Of a stretch of 57,937 bases of DNA, positions 8,716 to 19,511 are shown piece by piece (position 1 is the first letter of the stretch; each line of letters begins with the position of its first letter). Both the position numbers and the translations under genes were made by a program. Source of the stretch: Candidatus Eremiobacteraceae bacterium. GTDB lineage: Bacteria; Vulcanimicrobiota; Vulcanimicrobiia; Eremiobacterales; Eremiobacteraceae. The notes below the pieces were generated by a model. It had not been told where the DNA came from. It searched no databases and saw only the letters and a list, made by a program, of their open reading frames with translations. The stretch is taken from positions 1 to 57,937 of the forward strand of contig DATCBN010000091.1 of NCBI GenBank assembly GCA_036511855.1, written 5' to 3'.

Positions 8716-10083
8716 ATGGCAATCGAACTCGAGATGCCCGAACTCGCCGAATCCGTTATCGAGGGCGAGATCGTCAAATGGCTAGTCAACGAAGGCGACC
8801 GCGTCGAGCTGGATCAGCTTCTGGTCGAGGTCATGACCGACAAGGTGACGGTTGAAGTGCCATCGCCGTACGCGGGAATCTTGCTCAAACAAGTGGCCAA
8901 AGAAGGCGAGGTTGTCGGCATCGGCAAGCCGATCGCCATCTTCGGCGAGCCCGGCGAGAAGATCGATGATACATCGAAGCTGGAACACGTGACGCCGAAA
9001 GTCGAAGTGGTCGCTAACGGGAAGGTCGATGCGGCGGCGCCTGAAGCGAAAGATGCGACGGCTGAGCAAGTGCCGGCAGCGGGCGAAAAAGAATCAGCCC
9101 AATCAGCTAAGGCCGAAAAACCGCCGGCGGAGCCAAGCCGGCCGCAGGCTGCGGTAAGCGAGACCGCCGCCCTCAGTGCGTTCGGCAAACCGATGGCGGC
9201 TCCGGCGGTGCGGAAGCTCGCGCGCGACCTCGGCGTCGAGTTGATAAAAGTCCGCGGTTCGGGCGAGAACGGGCGCATCGGCCGCGAGGACGTGGAGCGC
9301 GTGGCCAAGGCCGCCAAGAGCGCGCAGCCGGCGGCAGCGAAACCATCGGATGGCAAGGCTCGCACTCAAGAGCCCTCGGCCGCACCCGAGCGGATTCCGC
9401 TTCGCGGCCTGCGACGCAACATCGCGCAGCACATGGTGCACAGCAAGCACACCGCGGCGCACACGCTGCAAGTGGATGAAGCGGACATGACCGAGCTCGT
9501 CCGCTGGCGATCGCGCAGCAAAGAGAAGGCTGCCGAGCGCGGCGTCAAGCTCACGTATTTGCCGTTCTTCGTCAAAGCGGCGGCGGCGGCGCTGAAGAAA
9601 TATCCATACGTCAACGCGTCGCTCGACGATGCCGCAAGCGAGATCGTCCTCAAGAAAGAATACAACGTCGGCATTGCGGCGGATACCGACGCGGGTCTGG
9701 TGGTACCGGTCATCCATCATGCCGACAGGCTGTCCATATTCGATCTCGCGCGCGAGATATCGTCGCTCGCTGAGAAGGCGCGCACGGGCAAGCTCTCACA
9801 CGATGAGATAACCGGCGGCACGTTCACGATCACCAACGTCGGCTCGGTCGGCGGGCTCTTCACGTTTCCGGTCATCAACCATCCGGAAGTGGCGATCATG
9901 GGCACCCATAGCATTCAGGAGCGCGCGGTGGTCCGCGACGGACAGATCGTCATCCGCAACATGATCTACCTATCGCTCGGATTCGATCATCGTGTGGTCG
10001 ACGGGGCGCTTGCCGCGCGCTTCCTGCGCGAAATCGCCGACCTGCTTGCCAATCCCGAAATGCTGTTGATGGAGGGGATCTAA
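8716..10083 (+). CDS. Dihydrolipoamide acyltransferase (E2)
   Basis: The 455-residue core subunit has an N-terminal lipoyl domain (residues 1-80, lipoylated Lys K43 in MTDKVTVEVPSP) and an Ala/Pro/Glu-rich hinge (95-150). A peripheral-subunit-binding domain follows at about 160-197 (RKLARDLGVELIKVRGSG). The catalytic acyltransferase domain covers about 225-455, with the active-site H425 and D429 in FDHRVVDG. There is a single lipoyl domain. It sits between E1 beta and E3 as in Gram-positive type complexes, and the lipB-lipA genes downstream supply its cofactor. Substrate is as uncertain as for E1. Confidence 0.95.
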   Translation: MAIELEMPELAESVIEGEIVKWLVNEGDRVELDQLLVEVMTDKVTVEVPSPYAGILLKQVAKEGEVVGIGKPIAIFGEPGEKIDDTSKLEHVTPKVEVVANGKVDAAAPEAKDATAEQVPAAGEKESAQSAKAEKPPAEPSRPQAAVSETAALSAFGKPMAAPAVRKLARDLGVELIKVRGSGENGRIGREDVERVAKAAKSAQPAAAKPSDGKARTQEPSAAPERIPLRGLRRNIAQHMVHSKHTAAHTLQVDEADMTELVRWRSRSKEKAAERGVKLTYLPFFVKAAAAALKKYPYVNASLDDAASEIVLKKEYNVGIAADTDAGLVVPVIHHADRLSIFDLAREISSLAEKARTGKLSHDEITGGTFTITNVGSVGGLFTFPVINHPEVAIMGTHSIQERAVVRDGQIVIRNMIYLSLGFDHRVVDGALAARFLREIADLLANPEMLLMEGI

Positions 10084-10087
10084 CACA

Positions 10088-11494
10088 GTGGCGAACACCT
10101 ACGACGCGATCGTCATCGGCGGCGGCCCGGGTGGCTACTCCGCAGCGATTCGGCTCGGGCAGCTCGGCAAAAAAGTGCTGTGCGTGGAGAAAGAACGCCT
10201 CGGAGGCGTCTGCCTCGTGTGGGGATGCATGCCGAGCAAGGCGCTCCTGCACGTCGGCGAAGTGATGACGCAGGCGCGCGAGCTCAAAGACATGGGTGTC
10301 ACGTTCGGCGAGCCGAAGCTCGATCTGGCGACGCTCAACAAATGGAAGTCCAAGATGATCGACGATCTGGTGGGCGGCATCGGCTCCCTGTTCAAGCTTA
10401 ATAAGGTAGAGTCGGTGGTCGGCACGGCGGAGATCGTGGACAAGGGCACCGTGAAAGTTGCCAAGACCGACGGCGGCACAGAAACATACACGTGCTCATC
10501 ACTCATCATCGCCACCGGATCGGAACCCATTCCGCTGCCGAACATGCCGCGCAACGGCAAGACGATTTTGAATTCGGACGATGCCGTTTCGCTCACCGAT
10601 CTGCCGAAGAGCATTCTCATATTGGGAGCGGGCGTGATCGGCCTCGAGTTCGCCACCATCTACAAGCGGCTCGGTTCCGATGTCACCGTCGTTGAGATGA
10701 TGGATCGCGCGCTTGGCGACACCGACGTCGAGATCTCGCAAGCGCTGTTGCGCGTCCTCAAGAAACAAGGCATCAACGTCCACTTGAAGACCAAGTGCGC
10801 GTCGGTCGAGGTGAAGGGGGCGAAGGTCGCCGCCAAACTTGAGGGCGATTTGAACGAGACTCGCGAGTACGACAAGGTCTTGGTGGCAGTGGGCCGCAGG
10901 CCGCGCACTCCCCAAGGCGTCGACAAGCTCGGCTTGCAGATGGACCGCGGTTTCATCAATGTCGACGAAAAACGCTTGACCAACGTCCCTGGCGTATATG
11001 CCATCGGCGATTGCGCCGGCGGACCTCTGCTCGCGCACAAGGCGATGAAGGAAGGCGTGGTCGCGGCGGAAGTCATCGCGGGCCAGGCTGCGGCGTACGA
11101 TCCAATGGCCGTGCCGAACTGTGTATACACCGATCCGCAAGTCGCCACCGCCGGACTGTCAGAGGAGCAGGCCAAGGCCGCCGGCTACGAGATCTCGGTC
11201 GGGAAATTCCGGCTCGCGGCGCTCGGCCGCGCTCGCACCATCGGCTTGACCGACGGTCTGGTGAAGATCATCGGCGATAAGAAAACCGATCTGGTGCTTG
11301 GCATCCACGCGCTCTCGCCGATGGCGGAAGCGCTGATCGGCGAAGCGGTGATCGCGATCGAGATGGGCGCGACGGTTGAAGATATCGGCCTCTCGATTCA
11401 CGCGCACCCGACGTTCGGCGAATCTGTGATGGAAGCAGCCGAAGCGTTGCACGGCAAAGCGATCCACATCGCCAACACGCCGGCCAAAGCATGA
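10088..11494 (+). CDS. lpdA: Dihydrolipoamide dehydrogenase (E3)
   Basis: The 468-residue flavoprotein reoxidises the lipoyl arm of E2 with NAD+. The FAD-binding GGGPGGYSAA is at residues 11-20, the redox disulfide is C42 and C47 in GGVCLVWGCMPSK, and the NAD-binding glycine motif GAGVIGLEFA is near residue 180. The C-terminal interface catalytic pair is H440 and E445 in HAHPTFGE. It starts with GTG, 4 bp after the E2 stop codon. Length and motifs are normal for the family. Confidence 0.96.
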   Translation: MANTYDAIVIGGGPGGYSAAIRLGQLGKKVLCVEKERLGGVCLVWGCMPSKALLHVGEVMTQARELKDMGVTFGEPKLDLATLNKWKSKMIDDLVGGIGSLFKLNKVESVVGTAEIVDKGTVKVAKTDGGTETYTCSSLIIATGSEPIPLPNMPRNGKTILNSDDAVSLTDLPKSILILGAGVIGLEFATIYKRLGSDVTVVEMMDRALGDTDVEISQALLRVLKKQGINVHLKTKCASVEVKGAKVAAKLEGDLNETREYDKVLVAVGRRPRTPQGVDKLGLQMDRGFINVDEKRLTNVPGVYAIGDCAGGPLLAHKAMKEGVVAAEVIAGQAAAYDPMAVPNCVYTDPQVATAGLSEEQAKAAGYEISVGKFRLAALGRARTIGLTDGLVKIIGDKKTDLVLGIHALSPMAEALIGEAVIAIEMGATVEDIGLSIHAHPTFGESVMEAAEALHGKAIHIANTPAKA

Positions 11495-11520
11495 CCATTT
11501 GCGTAGCTGGGCTTGTCTGT

Positions 11521-11651
11521 GGGGCCGACCTTTATGGTCGGCCAAGCCGATGAAAACTTGTATTAGGGCAAGCATCGCTTGCCCATCGTTGGCAACCCGT
11601 ACTAGGGCAAGCATCGCTTGCCCATTGGGTGAGCGACGCTCACCATACTAC
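11521..11651. repeat. Cluster of four hairpins between lpdA and lipB
   Basis: A GGCCGACC-TTTAT-GGTCGGCC hairpin (11523-11543) comes first. Two plus-oriented copies of the common palindrome follow (11560-11584 and 11599-11623). Then comes one minus-oriented GGGTGAGC-GAC-GCTCACC copy (11627-11651) ending only 11 bp before the lipB ATG. The cluster separates the dehydrogenase genes from the lipoate genes and could modulate read-through. Confidence 0.85.
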
Positions 11652-11662
11652 GGCAAAAAACC

Positions 11663-12361
11663 ATGACCATCGCCCAAATCCAAGACCTCGGCGTGATCCC
11701 CTACGAACCCGCGTGGCAATTGCAGCGCGAGCTTCTCGAACAGCGCGTGGACGACAAAATCGCGGATCGCTTTCTGCTCTGCGAACACACGCCGGTCATC
11801 ACGATGGGCAAGTCCGGCAAGCAGAAGAACCTGCTCGTCTCCGCGGACGAGTTGCGCCGGCGCGGTGTGGACTATTTCGAAGTCGAGCGCGGCGGCGATC
11901 TCACCTATCACGGCCCGGGCCAACTGGTCGGCTATCCGATTTTCAAGCTCGCCCGCCTGCGCGAAGTGCAAGGCTTCGTGCGCAAAATGGAGGAGAGCAT
12001 CATCCGGGCGCTTGCTTCGTTTGACGTCGTCGGCGAGCGCCGGAGCGATCATCCGGGCGTGTTTGTCGGCGGCGCTAAGGTCGCGTCCATAGGCGCGGCT
12101 GTGCGGCGCGGGGTCACGTACCACGGCTTTGCGCTCGACGTTTGCACAGATCTATCCTATTATATGCTGATCAATCCATGCGGCATGCCCGAGGTGGCCG
12201 TGACCACCATCGCGCGCGAGGCGAACCGGGAGATAAGCGTGGCCGACGTGAAGCCGGTCATCCGTTCGGCCTTTGAAGATGTGTTCGGCCTGCGCTTCGA
12301 AGATATGGGAGCGCAATCGCCGACCCCGGAACCGACAGCCATGGTCGCCAAAGGCGCATAA
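11663..12361 (+). CDS. lipB: Lipoyl(octanoyl) transferase
   Basis: The 232-residue enzyme moves octanoate from acyl carrier protein to lipoyl domains, the first step of lipoate assembly. The signature RGGDLTYHGPGQLVGYPI spans residues 76-93, and the catalytic lysine and cysteine are K139 (GGAKVASIG) and C173 (NPCG). Length is normal. The lipA ATG lies 9 bp after its stop, and both genes follow the lipoate-dependent complex they would serve. Confidence 0.95.
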   Translation: MTIAQIQDLGVIPYEPAWQLQRELLEQRVDDKIADRFLLCEHTPVITMGKSGKQKNLLVSADELRRRGVDYFEVERGGDLTYHGPGQLVGYPIFKLARLREVQGFVRKMEESIIRALASFDVVGERRSDHPGVFVGGAKVASIGAAVRRGVTYHGFALDVCTDLSYYMLINPCGMPEVAVTTIAREANREISVADVKPVIRSAFEDVFGLRFEDMGAQSPTPEPTAMVAKGA

Positions 12362-12370
12362 AAGTAAAAG

Positions 12371-13231
12371 ATGATAGCTCGCAAGCCCGAGTGGCTTAAA
12401 GTAAAACTTCCAAGCGGCGACAACTACGAGCGCTTGCGCAGCATCGTCAAAGACCGCGGTCTGCACACCGTTTGCCAGGAAGCCATGTGCCCCAATATCG
12501 CCGAGTGCTGGGGCGTGGGTACGGGCACGTTCATGATTCTCGGCGACACGTGCACGCGCGGCTGCCGCTTCTGCAACGTGAAGACCGGCATTCCCAATCC
12601 GATCGATCCGCTGGAAGCGTTCAAGCTCGCGCGATCCATCGAAGACCTCGGCCTCAACTACGCCGTCATCACGTGCGTCGATCGTGACGACCTTGCCGAC
12701 GGCGGCGCCACCGCCATGGCCGACGCGATTCGCGCGATTCGCGCGCGCGCGCCGCACGTCAAAGTGGAAGTGCTGACCTCGGACTATCGCGGTGACGAAG
12801 CGGCGCTCCAAATCGTGATCGACGCCGAACCCGACGTGTACGCGCACAACATAGAGACCACCCGCGCGTTGACACGCTCTGTGCGCGATCGCCGCTGCGG
12901 GTACGACCAGTCGCTGTCCGTTCTCGGCAACGCCAAGAAACTACGAGCCGATATGTTCACGAAGTCGAGCATCATGCTCGGCCTCGGCGAAACCGATGAC
13001 GATGTCTTGCAGACGGCGCGCGATCTTCGCGACGTGGGCGTGGACATCATCACCTTCGGCCAATACCTCCGGCCATCCAAGAAGCATCTCGAGGTCGTGG
13101 AATTCGTGACGCCCGATAAATTCGCGTGGTTCGCCGCGCAGGCAAAGCCGATGGGATTCCACCAAGTCGTGAGCGGCCCGCTCGTGCGGTCGTCGTATCA
13201 CGCCGAGCAAGCATTCGCCACGATGCTTTGA
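12371..13231 (+). CDS. lipA: Lipoyl synthase (radical SAM)
   Basis: The 286-residue radical-SAM enzyme inserts two sulfurs into octanoyl-E2. The auxiliary cluster cysteines are C35, C40 and C46, and the radical-SAM cluster cysteines are C61, C65 and C68 (CTRGCRFC). The C-terminal RSSY at 273-276 contributes the serine ligand of the auxiliary cluster. It is the second gene of the lipB-lipA pair. Confidence 0.96.
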   Translation: MIARKPEWLKVKLPSGDNYERLRSIVKDRGLHTVCQEAMCPNIAECWGVGTGTFMILGDTCTRGCRFCNVKTGIPNPIDPLEAFKLARSIEDLGLNYAVITCVDRDDLADGGATAMADAIRAIRARAPHVKVEVLTSDYRGDEAALQIVIDAEPDVYAHNIETTRALTRSVRDRRCGYDQSLSVLGNAKKLRADMFTKSSIMLGLGETDDDVLQTARDLRDVGVDIITFGQYLRPSKKHLEVVEFVTPDKFAWFAAQAKPMGFHQVVSGPLVRSSYHAEQAFATML

Positions 13232-13238
13232 TCAAAAC

Positions 13239-13264
13239 GGGGCAAGCGATGCTTGCCCTACTAC
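13239..13264 (-). repeat. Palindromic repeat between convergent lipA and birA
   Basis: GGGCAAGC-GAT-GCTTGCCC with a CTACTAC tag on its right. It is tag-first when read from birA, and it begins 8 bp after the lipA stop codon. Confidence 0.85.
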
Positions 13265-13288
13265 GGATTCGACTAGATGCAGGCGTGA

Positions 13289-14095
13289 CTAGATCGCAGA
13301 CACGTCACCCAATAAAATGCGCACGTCTCCGCCGTCGGTGCGCAGCAGCAATGCGCCGTCGCGGTCAAGGCCGAGCACGACACCGTCGTGCAATACCGAC
13401 CCGTCAACCGCCTTCACCGAAACTCGCGTCCCCTCGAGCGCTGCCGCAGCCGCCCACTTAGCGATCACCGATTCCGGCGCGCGCAATAAATCATCGAACG
13501 ACTGTTCGTAAGTAGATAAGAGCGCGTCCAACAGCGACGTGCGATTCACGTCACAGAGAGCCTCATCGGAAAGCCATCCGGCCACGAGTTCCAACTCCTC
13601 CGGAACCCCAGCCGGCCGGTTCACGTTGATGCCGACTCCAACAACTACCCGTGACGTGGCCCCCGACGAACGCGCCTCGCACAAAACTCCGGCGCACTTG
13701 AGCGCGCCCAAAAGCAGATCATTCGGCCATTTGAGCGCAGTTTCGAGACCTGAAGTCGTGCGAATAGCCGATCGCGCCGCGAGCGAAGCCCAAAAACCGA
13801 TCGCGGGCAAAATCTCGTGAGGCACCTCTAAAGGTAGGATCGTCGAGCACAACAGCCCGGCCGCCGGGGGCGACTCCCACAAACGTCCCGCTCTGCCGCG
13901 CCCAAGTCCTTGATATTCCGTAACAAATGATATGCCGAGCGCGTCATATGCATGAATCGACTCCAACGCTTTAGCGTTAGTCGAATCGACGCTCACCGAG
14001 TACCGAACGCGTCCGAACCGGGTCAACCGGCCGGGCAGCGCAGCTAGAGCCGCCTCATCCAGCAGTATCGGCGGATAGCTCGCACGGACGGTCAA
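13289..14095 (-). CDS. birA: Biotin--[acetyl-CoA-carboxylase] ligase, monofunctional type
   Basis: The protein of about 268 residues attaches biotin to carboxylase BCCP domains. Motifs are the biotin/AMP loop GRGRAGRLWESP, the catalytic-core segment LKWPNDLLLGALKCAGVL and VVVGVGINVN, followed by a small SH3-like C-terminal domain. No N-terminal DNA-binding domain is present, so it is the non-regulatory class. I choose the TTG at 14095: a GAGG ribosome site lies about 9 nt upstream, and a longer frame would run into the divergent regulator gene. The two divergent genes share a 49-bp promoter region. Confidence 0.88.
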   Translation of the reverse strand: MTVRASYPPILLDEAALAALPGRLTRFGRVRYSVSVDSTNAKALESIHAYDALGISFVTEYQGLGRGRAGRLWESPPAAGLLCSTILPLEVPHEILPAIGFWASLAARSAIRTTSGLETALKWPNDLLLGALKCAGVLCEARSSGATSRVVVGVGINVNRPAGVPEELELVAGWLSDEALCDVNRTSLLDALLSTYEQSFDDLLRAPESVIAKWAAAAALEGTRVSVKAVDGSVLHDGVVLGLDRDGALLLRTDGGDVRILLGDVSAI

Positions 14096-14144
14096 GGGAT
14101 TGTAACCTCGGGAAGAGCGGGAATGGATACCGGAGGACGCTGCC

Positions 14145-14936
14145 TTGTCTCGAAAAGTTACGATTAAAGAACTTGCCGTCCGGCTCAACGTCTCAGTGCC
14201 GACGCTTCGCAAATACGGCGAATGCGGCCTGTTGGACGTCGACTCAGTCGCCGGCCGCACCAACCTCTTCGATGAAGAGGGAGCGGTGTCTCGCGTCGAC
14301 GAGATCAATCGCTTGAAGAGCAAGGGCTATTCGCTCTCCTTGATCCGCGAAAAAATCGACACCCGACCGACGGGTTTTGCGCCGCTCGACCTCGGCATAG
14401 CCGGGGCGCACGTCTCGCACGGCCGTCATGTCTTGTTCGTTGTGCAAGATCTCGACGAGTATCACGCGTTCGCGCGCGACTTCATCGTCAATGCCTTGCG
14501 CGCCGAACAAGCGGTCATGCTCGTCGTGCATCCCGACCATCGCGAACCGCTGGAGCATCTCGTCGTAGCGAGCGGCTTCAACCTCGCAGAGCTCGAGAAG
14601 TCACGGCAGCTCACATTTACTTGGTACGACGGTCCGCCGGCCAACATGAACGCGAAGGATCAGGTCGAAGCGTTCCACGACCGCGTGACCGGAATCCTGA
14701 GCGCAGGTTGGCAATCGCTGCGGCTGCTCGGTCATCCGCATATCGATCCAGCGAGCGTCGAAGAGTCGGTCCTTGAAGCGTACGAGACGCGCATCACGCA
14801 GTGGGCGGCGAAACTGCCGATCATCGTGGTCTGCGTGTGGATGGCGACGAACGGCAACGCCGACATTCTGCTGCGGATGCAGCGTCATCATCGCGAATTC
14901 GTGCACAGAGAAAGCGTGTTCTTCCGAGCCTCGTAG
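14145..14936 (+). CDS. MerR-type regulator with MEDS sensory domain
   Basis: The 263-residue protein has an N-terminal winged HTH of MerR type (residues 5-70: IKELAVRLNVSVPTLRKYGE, then a wing and coil helix). It then has a MEDS domain from about residue 85 (HGRHVLFVVQDLDEYHAFAR), the sensory module named from methanogen and methylotroph regulators such as DcmR. It is probably a ligand-responsive transcription factor; the ligand is unknown. The start is TTG with a strong GGAGG 8 nt upstream. It is divergent from birA. Confidence 0.85.
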   Translation: MSRKVTIKELAVRLNVSVPTLRKYGECGLLDVDSVAGRTNLFDEEGAVSRVDEINRLKSKGYSLSLIREKIDTRPTGFAPLDLGIAGAHVSHGRHVLFVVQDLDEYHAFARDFIVNALRAEQAVMLVVHPDHREPLEHLVVASGFNLAELEKSRQLTFTWYDGPPANMNAKDQVEAFHDRVTGILSAGWQSLRLLGHPHIDPASVEESVLEAYETRITQWAAKLPIIVVCVWMATNGNADILLRMQRHHREFVHRESVFFRAS

Positions 14937-14950
14937 CAGTAGTCAAAGCA

Positions 14951-14978
14951 AAGGGGTCGGCCGAGAGGTCGGCCCCTT
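14951..14978 (+). terminator. Hairpin after the MerR-MEDS gene
   Basis: GGCCGA-GAGG-TCGGCC with an outer AAGG/CCTT pairing, 14 bp after the stop codon and 21 bp before the next gene. No clear T-tract follows. The GGTCGGCC core resembles the second hairpin family of this window. Confidence 0.45.
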
Positions 14979-14999
14979 CGCATAGCGTACCTCCCCACC

Positions 15000-16244
15000 A
15001 TGGCCACCACGTATGTCATCCTTTCATTCGAAGGCCCCGACGTCTATAGCAGAGCCGGTGGCCTCGGCGTGCGCGCAGCCGAGCTTTCGCAGGCGCTGGC
15101 CGCGCGTGGAAATGAGACGCATCTCTACTTCGTCGGCGATCCATCGCTGCCGGCAGTGGAAAAGCCGCAGGCCAACCTGACGTGGCACCGATGGTGCCAG
15201 TGGGTTTCCCACTATCATCCCGGCGGCGTCTACGATGGCGAGTGGGGCAAGGTCGAAGACTATCGTCGCAGCCTGCCGTTGCACATCTTACACGCGCATC
15301 TCAAACCAGGCTACATGCGAGGCGATAGTCTGGTGGTGCTCGCCGAGGAGTGGCAGACGACGGAAGCATGCATCACGTTGCGCAGTCTCGCCGATCGCGA
15401 CGGCAGCGGCGGCGTGTTGGACATCTTGTGGAATGCCAACAACGTCTACGGATTCGATCGCATCGATTGGCCTTCTCTCGAGCGCGCCGCGACCATCACC
15501 ACGGTCAGCCGTTGGATGAAACATATGATGGCGTCCGTCGGGTTAGAACCGCTCATCATTCCAAACGGCATCCCGGTGGCGCGGCTCGCGCTACGACCGG
15601 CTGCCGCGCATGTTCGCGAACTCAAAGCAGCCTTCGGCGGCGGCCTCAGCCTCGTGAAATTCGGCCGCTTCGATCGTGACAAGCGATGGTTGATGGCTAT
15701 CGATGCCGTCGCAGAGCTCAAGAGGCTCGGACGCAAACCCAAACTTGTCATGCGCGCCGGCGTGGAACCGCACGGCGATGAGGTGCGGGCGCGCATTTAC
15801 GCACTAGGTCTGTCATACGACGCGCTTCGCAGCGCGCCCGGCGGTCTTGCAAATTCGATCGCCGGTTCGCATAGTGACGTGATAGAGTTGCAGTTCTTCG
15901 TCTCCGACGAAGATCGCGACGCGCTGTACGCCGCGGCCGACGCGGTGCTTGCCAATAGCGGCCGCGAGCCGTTCGGTTTGGTCGGGCTTGAGGTGATGGC
16001 GGTCGGCGGCGTCGCCGTCACCGGCACGACCGGCGAAGACTACGCCGTGCCGTTCGACAACGCGCTGAGTGTGGACACCGACGATGGTGCGGAACTCGCA
16101 GCCTACCTCGCGAGGCTCCAGGACATGCCGGAGGCCGAGAAAAAGATACGGGCGAGAGGCATCGAGACGGCCGCGCGTTTCACATGGGACCACGCCATCG
16201 ACATCCTCGAACGAAAGATCGAGTACGTGCGGCTGGCGCGATAG
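15000..16244 (+). CDS. Glycosyltransferase, GT4/GT5-like (GT-B fold)
   Basis: The 414-residue protein opens with SRAGGLGVRAAELSQALAARG, the glycine-rich nucleotide-sugar loop of starch-synthase-like and family 4 transferases. KFGRFDRDKRW begins the C-terminal Rossmann domain (about residue 220), and the EPFGLVGLE segment near residue 325 is the EX7E nucleotide-binding motif. It probably transfers a hexose to glycogen, trehalose or a cell-surface acceptor; the acceptor is unknown. The ribosome site is weak. It precedes ndk by 33 bp on the same strand. Confidence 0.82.
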   Translation: MATTYVILSFEGPDVYSRAGGLGVRAAELSQALAARGNETHLYFVGDPSLPAVEKPQANLTWHRWCQWVSHYHPGGVYDGEWGKVEDYRRSLPLHILHAHLKPGYMRGDSLVVLAEEWQTTEACITLRSLADRDGSGGVLDILWNANNVYGFDRIDWPSLERAATITTVSRWMKHMMASVGLEPLIIPNGIPVARLALRPAAAHVRELKAAFGGGLSLVKFGRFDRDKRWLMAIDAVAELKRLGRKPKLVMRAGVEPHGDEVRARIYALGLSYDALRSAPGGLANSIAGSHSDVIELQFFVSDEDRDALYAAADAVLANSGREPFGLVGLEVMAVGGVAVTGTTGEDYAVPFDNALSVDTDDGAELAAYLARLQDMPEAEKKIRARGIETAARFTWDHAIDILERKIEYVRLAR

Positions 16245-16277
16245 CGTGCCTGCCGCTCGTTTGCGAAAGGAATCGTA

Positions 16278-18027
<1,750 letters not shown>

Positions 18028-18046
18028 CGTCTAGAGCTCCCTGTGG

Positions 18047-18124
18047 GGCCGACCTTTATGGTCGGCCAGAGGGAATTAATTTGTATTGGGGCGTTCCCGT
18101 ACTAGGGCAAGCATCGCTTGCCCC
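18047..18124 (+). repeat. Two hairpins after enolase
   Basis: GGCCGACC-TTTAT-GGTCGGCC (18047-18067) lies 19 bp after the eno stop codon. A plus-oriented GTACTAG-tagged GGGCAAGC-ATC-GCTTGCCC follows at 18099-18124, the same pair and order as after lpdA. Confidence 0.85.
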
Positions 18125-18190
18125 AAACTCAACACCAAGGTTCGCCGCCCACCTCATCGAAACACCGTCGGCACGGATGCGCCGCGATGT

Positions 18191-18264
<74 letters not shown>

Positions 18265-18277
18265 ATGATCAATGCGC

Positions 18278-18350
18278 GCCCCCATCGTCTAGAGGCCTAG
18301 GACACCGCCCTTTCACGGCGGCGACGGGGATTCGAATTCCCCTGGGGGTA
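18278..18350 (+). tRNA. tRNA-Glu (TTC)
   Basis: The 73-nt cloverleaf has acceptor GCCCCCA/TGGGGGT (with a G-T first pair), anticodon loop CTTTCAC giving TTC, and a GATTCGAAT T-loop. It lies 13 bp after the previous tRNA, so the pair is probably one transcript. CCA is not encoded. Confidence 0.93.
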
Positions 18351-18430
18351 AAACCTCACTATACAAGAGGAAGAGCCGATTTAAAATATGCTTTCGGCTC
18401 TTCTCTCGTTTCGCATCACGTCGCGCATTC

Positions 18431-19486
18431 TTAGAGTGGATCGGGCGGATCAGCGGCGGCCCCGATCGGTAGACCATTTGGGTTACCGGGAACGGTGCCG
18501 ACGGCCGCGCATGACGGATACGCGATCTCGCCACCGACGTTCAAGTCGGCGTCGGCGTAGAAGACGTCTTTTTCTTCCTTCTTGATGTCGATGGAGACCG
18601 GATCGGAGGCGCCAACGATGAGGCACGACACGCCCTTAGGAAACGATTGGTACGTGATCAAGGTGCCGGTGAAGGCGTCGGTTCCTTGGTCAACCTGGAC
18701 GACTTCTTCGCCGTTTGCCGAACGAAGACCACCGGGGAATGCGGTTTTCGCGCCCGTCGAGGTGAACTTGCCGCAAGCGCCGAGCGGGCAGCTGCCGGTC
18801 CACAGAAGACCTTGGCGAGTACCGGAGTCAACGTCGTCGAAGTAGAGGGTACCATTTTTTTGGACGGTCACAGACACGCCCTGTAGGTCATTCACCATCT
18901 TGAAGTTTCCGACGAAAGTCCCGTTAAGATGCCACGTCGAGATCGAACCTCTCCCTCCACTGTCCGAGAAGATGTTGGATGCGATGACGGTTCCGTCTTT
19001 GGCAATCGTGACATCGGCCGGGAATTGACCACTTGGATCAGAGTACGTTTTGACCGGCGACGTCGCGCCTCGGCGGAACACCAATACGTCTTCGCCGCCC
19101 GTGTTGGCTACGTAGAGTTCGTGAGACGAACCTCTTATGAACATGCCCTGCGGGTTTACCAATCCTGCGGTGAGTTGGCCGCATGGGGTCTGCCCTGCGA
19201 AGTTGCCTTTATAGATGCTGATGACGCTGTTGTTGAAGTCTGAGATGTATTCGATGTTGCCTGTTGCGGGGCACGTATCGAAGGTTACGAAGTGATTGCC
19301 GGTGTGCATGTTGACTTTGAGCATGCCGAGCGGGCTCAAGGTGGCAGGAATGCGATCCATCAGTGAACGCTCGTGCTCCTGCGAGGTGGGCGGCTTCGGC
19401 GCAATCACAGATCCCTCGGCGCAGCCACTAATCAACGCTAACGCAGCCGCCGCGCCCAGCGCTTGGATTGGAGTGAGAATGCGCAT
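18431..19486 (-). CDS. Putative lipoprotein with beta-propeller-like repeats
   Basis: The 351-residue exported protein has a lipobox LISGC at about residues 18-22. The mature part reads like an NHL/SMP-30 type six-bladed propeller (NPQGMFIRGSSHELYVANT, FPADVTIAKDGTVIASN), a fold that usually binds small ligands or proteins outside the membrane. I choose the ATG at 19486 because GGAG lies 8 nt upstream. It follows the phosphoesterase gene after 25 bp, so it is the second gene of an operon. Confidence 0.72.
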   Translation of the reverse strand: MRILTPIQALGAAAALALISGCAEGSVIAPKPPTSQEHERSLMDRIPATLSPLGMLKVNMHTGNHFVTFDTCPATGNIEYISDFNNSVISIYKGNFAGQTPCGQLTAGLVNPQGMFIRGSSHELYVANTGGEDVLVFRRGATSPVKTYSDPSGQFPADVTIAKDGTVIASNIFSDSGGRGSISTWHLNGTFVGNFKMVNDLQGVSVTVQKNGTLYFDDVDSGTRQGLLWTGSCPLGACGKFTSTGAKTAFPGGLRSANGEEVVQVDQGTDAFTGTLITYQSFPKGVSCLIVGASDPVSIDIKKEEKDVFYADADLNVGGEIAYPSCAAVGTVPGNPNGLPIGAAADPPDPL

Positions 19487-19511
19487 TTTGGACTCTCCTA
19501 TTGCCATAAAA

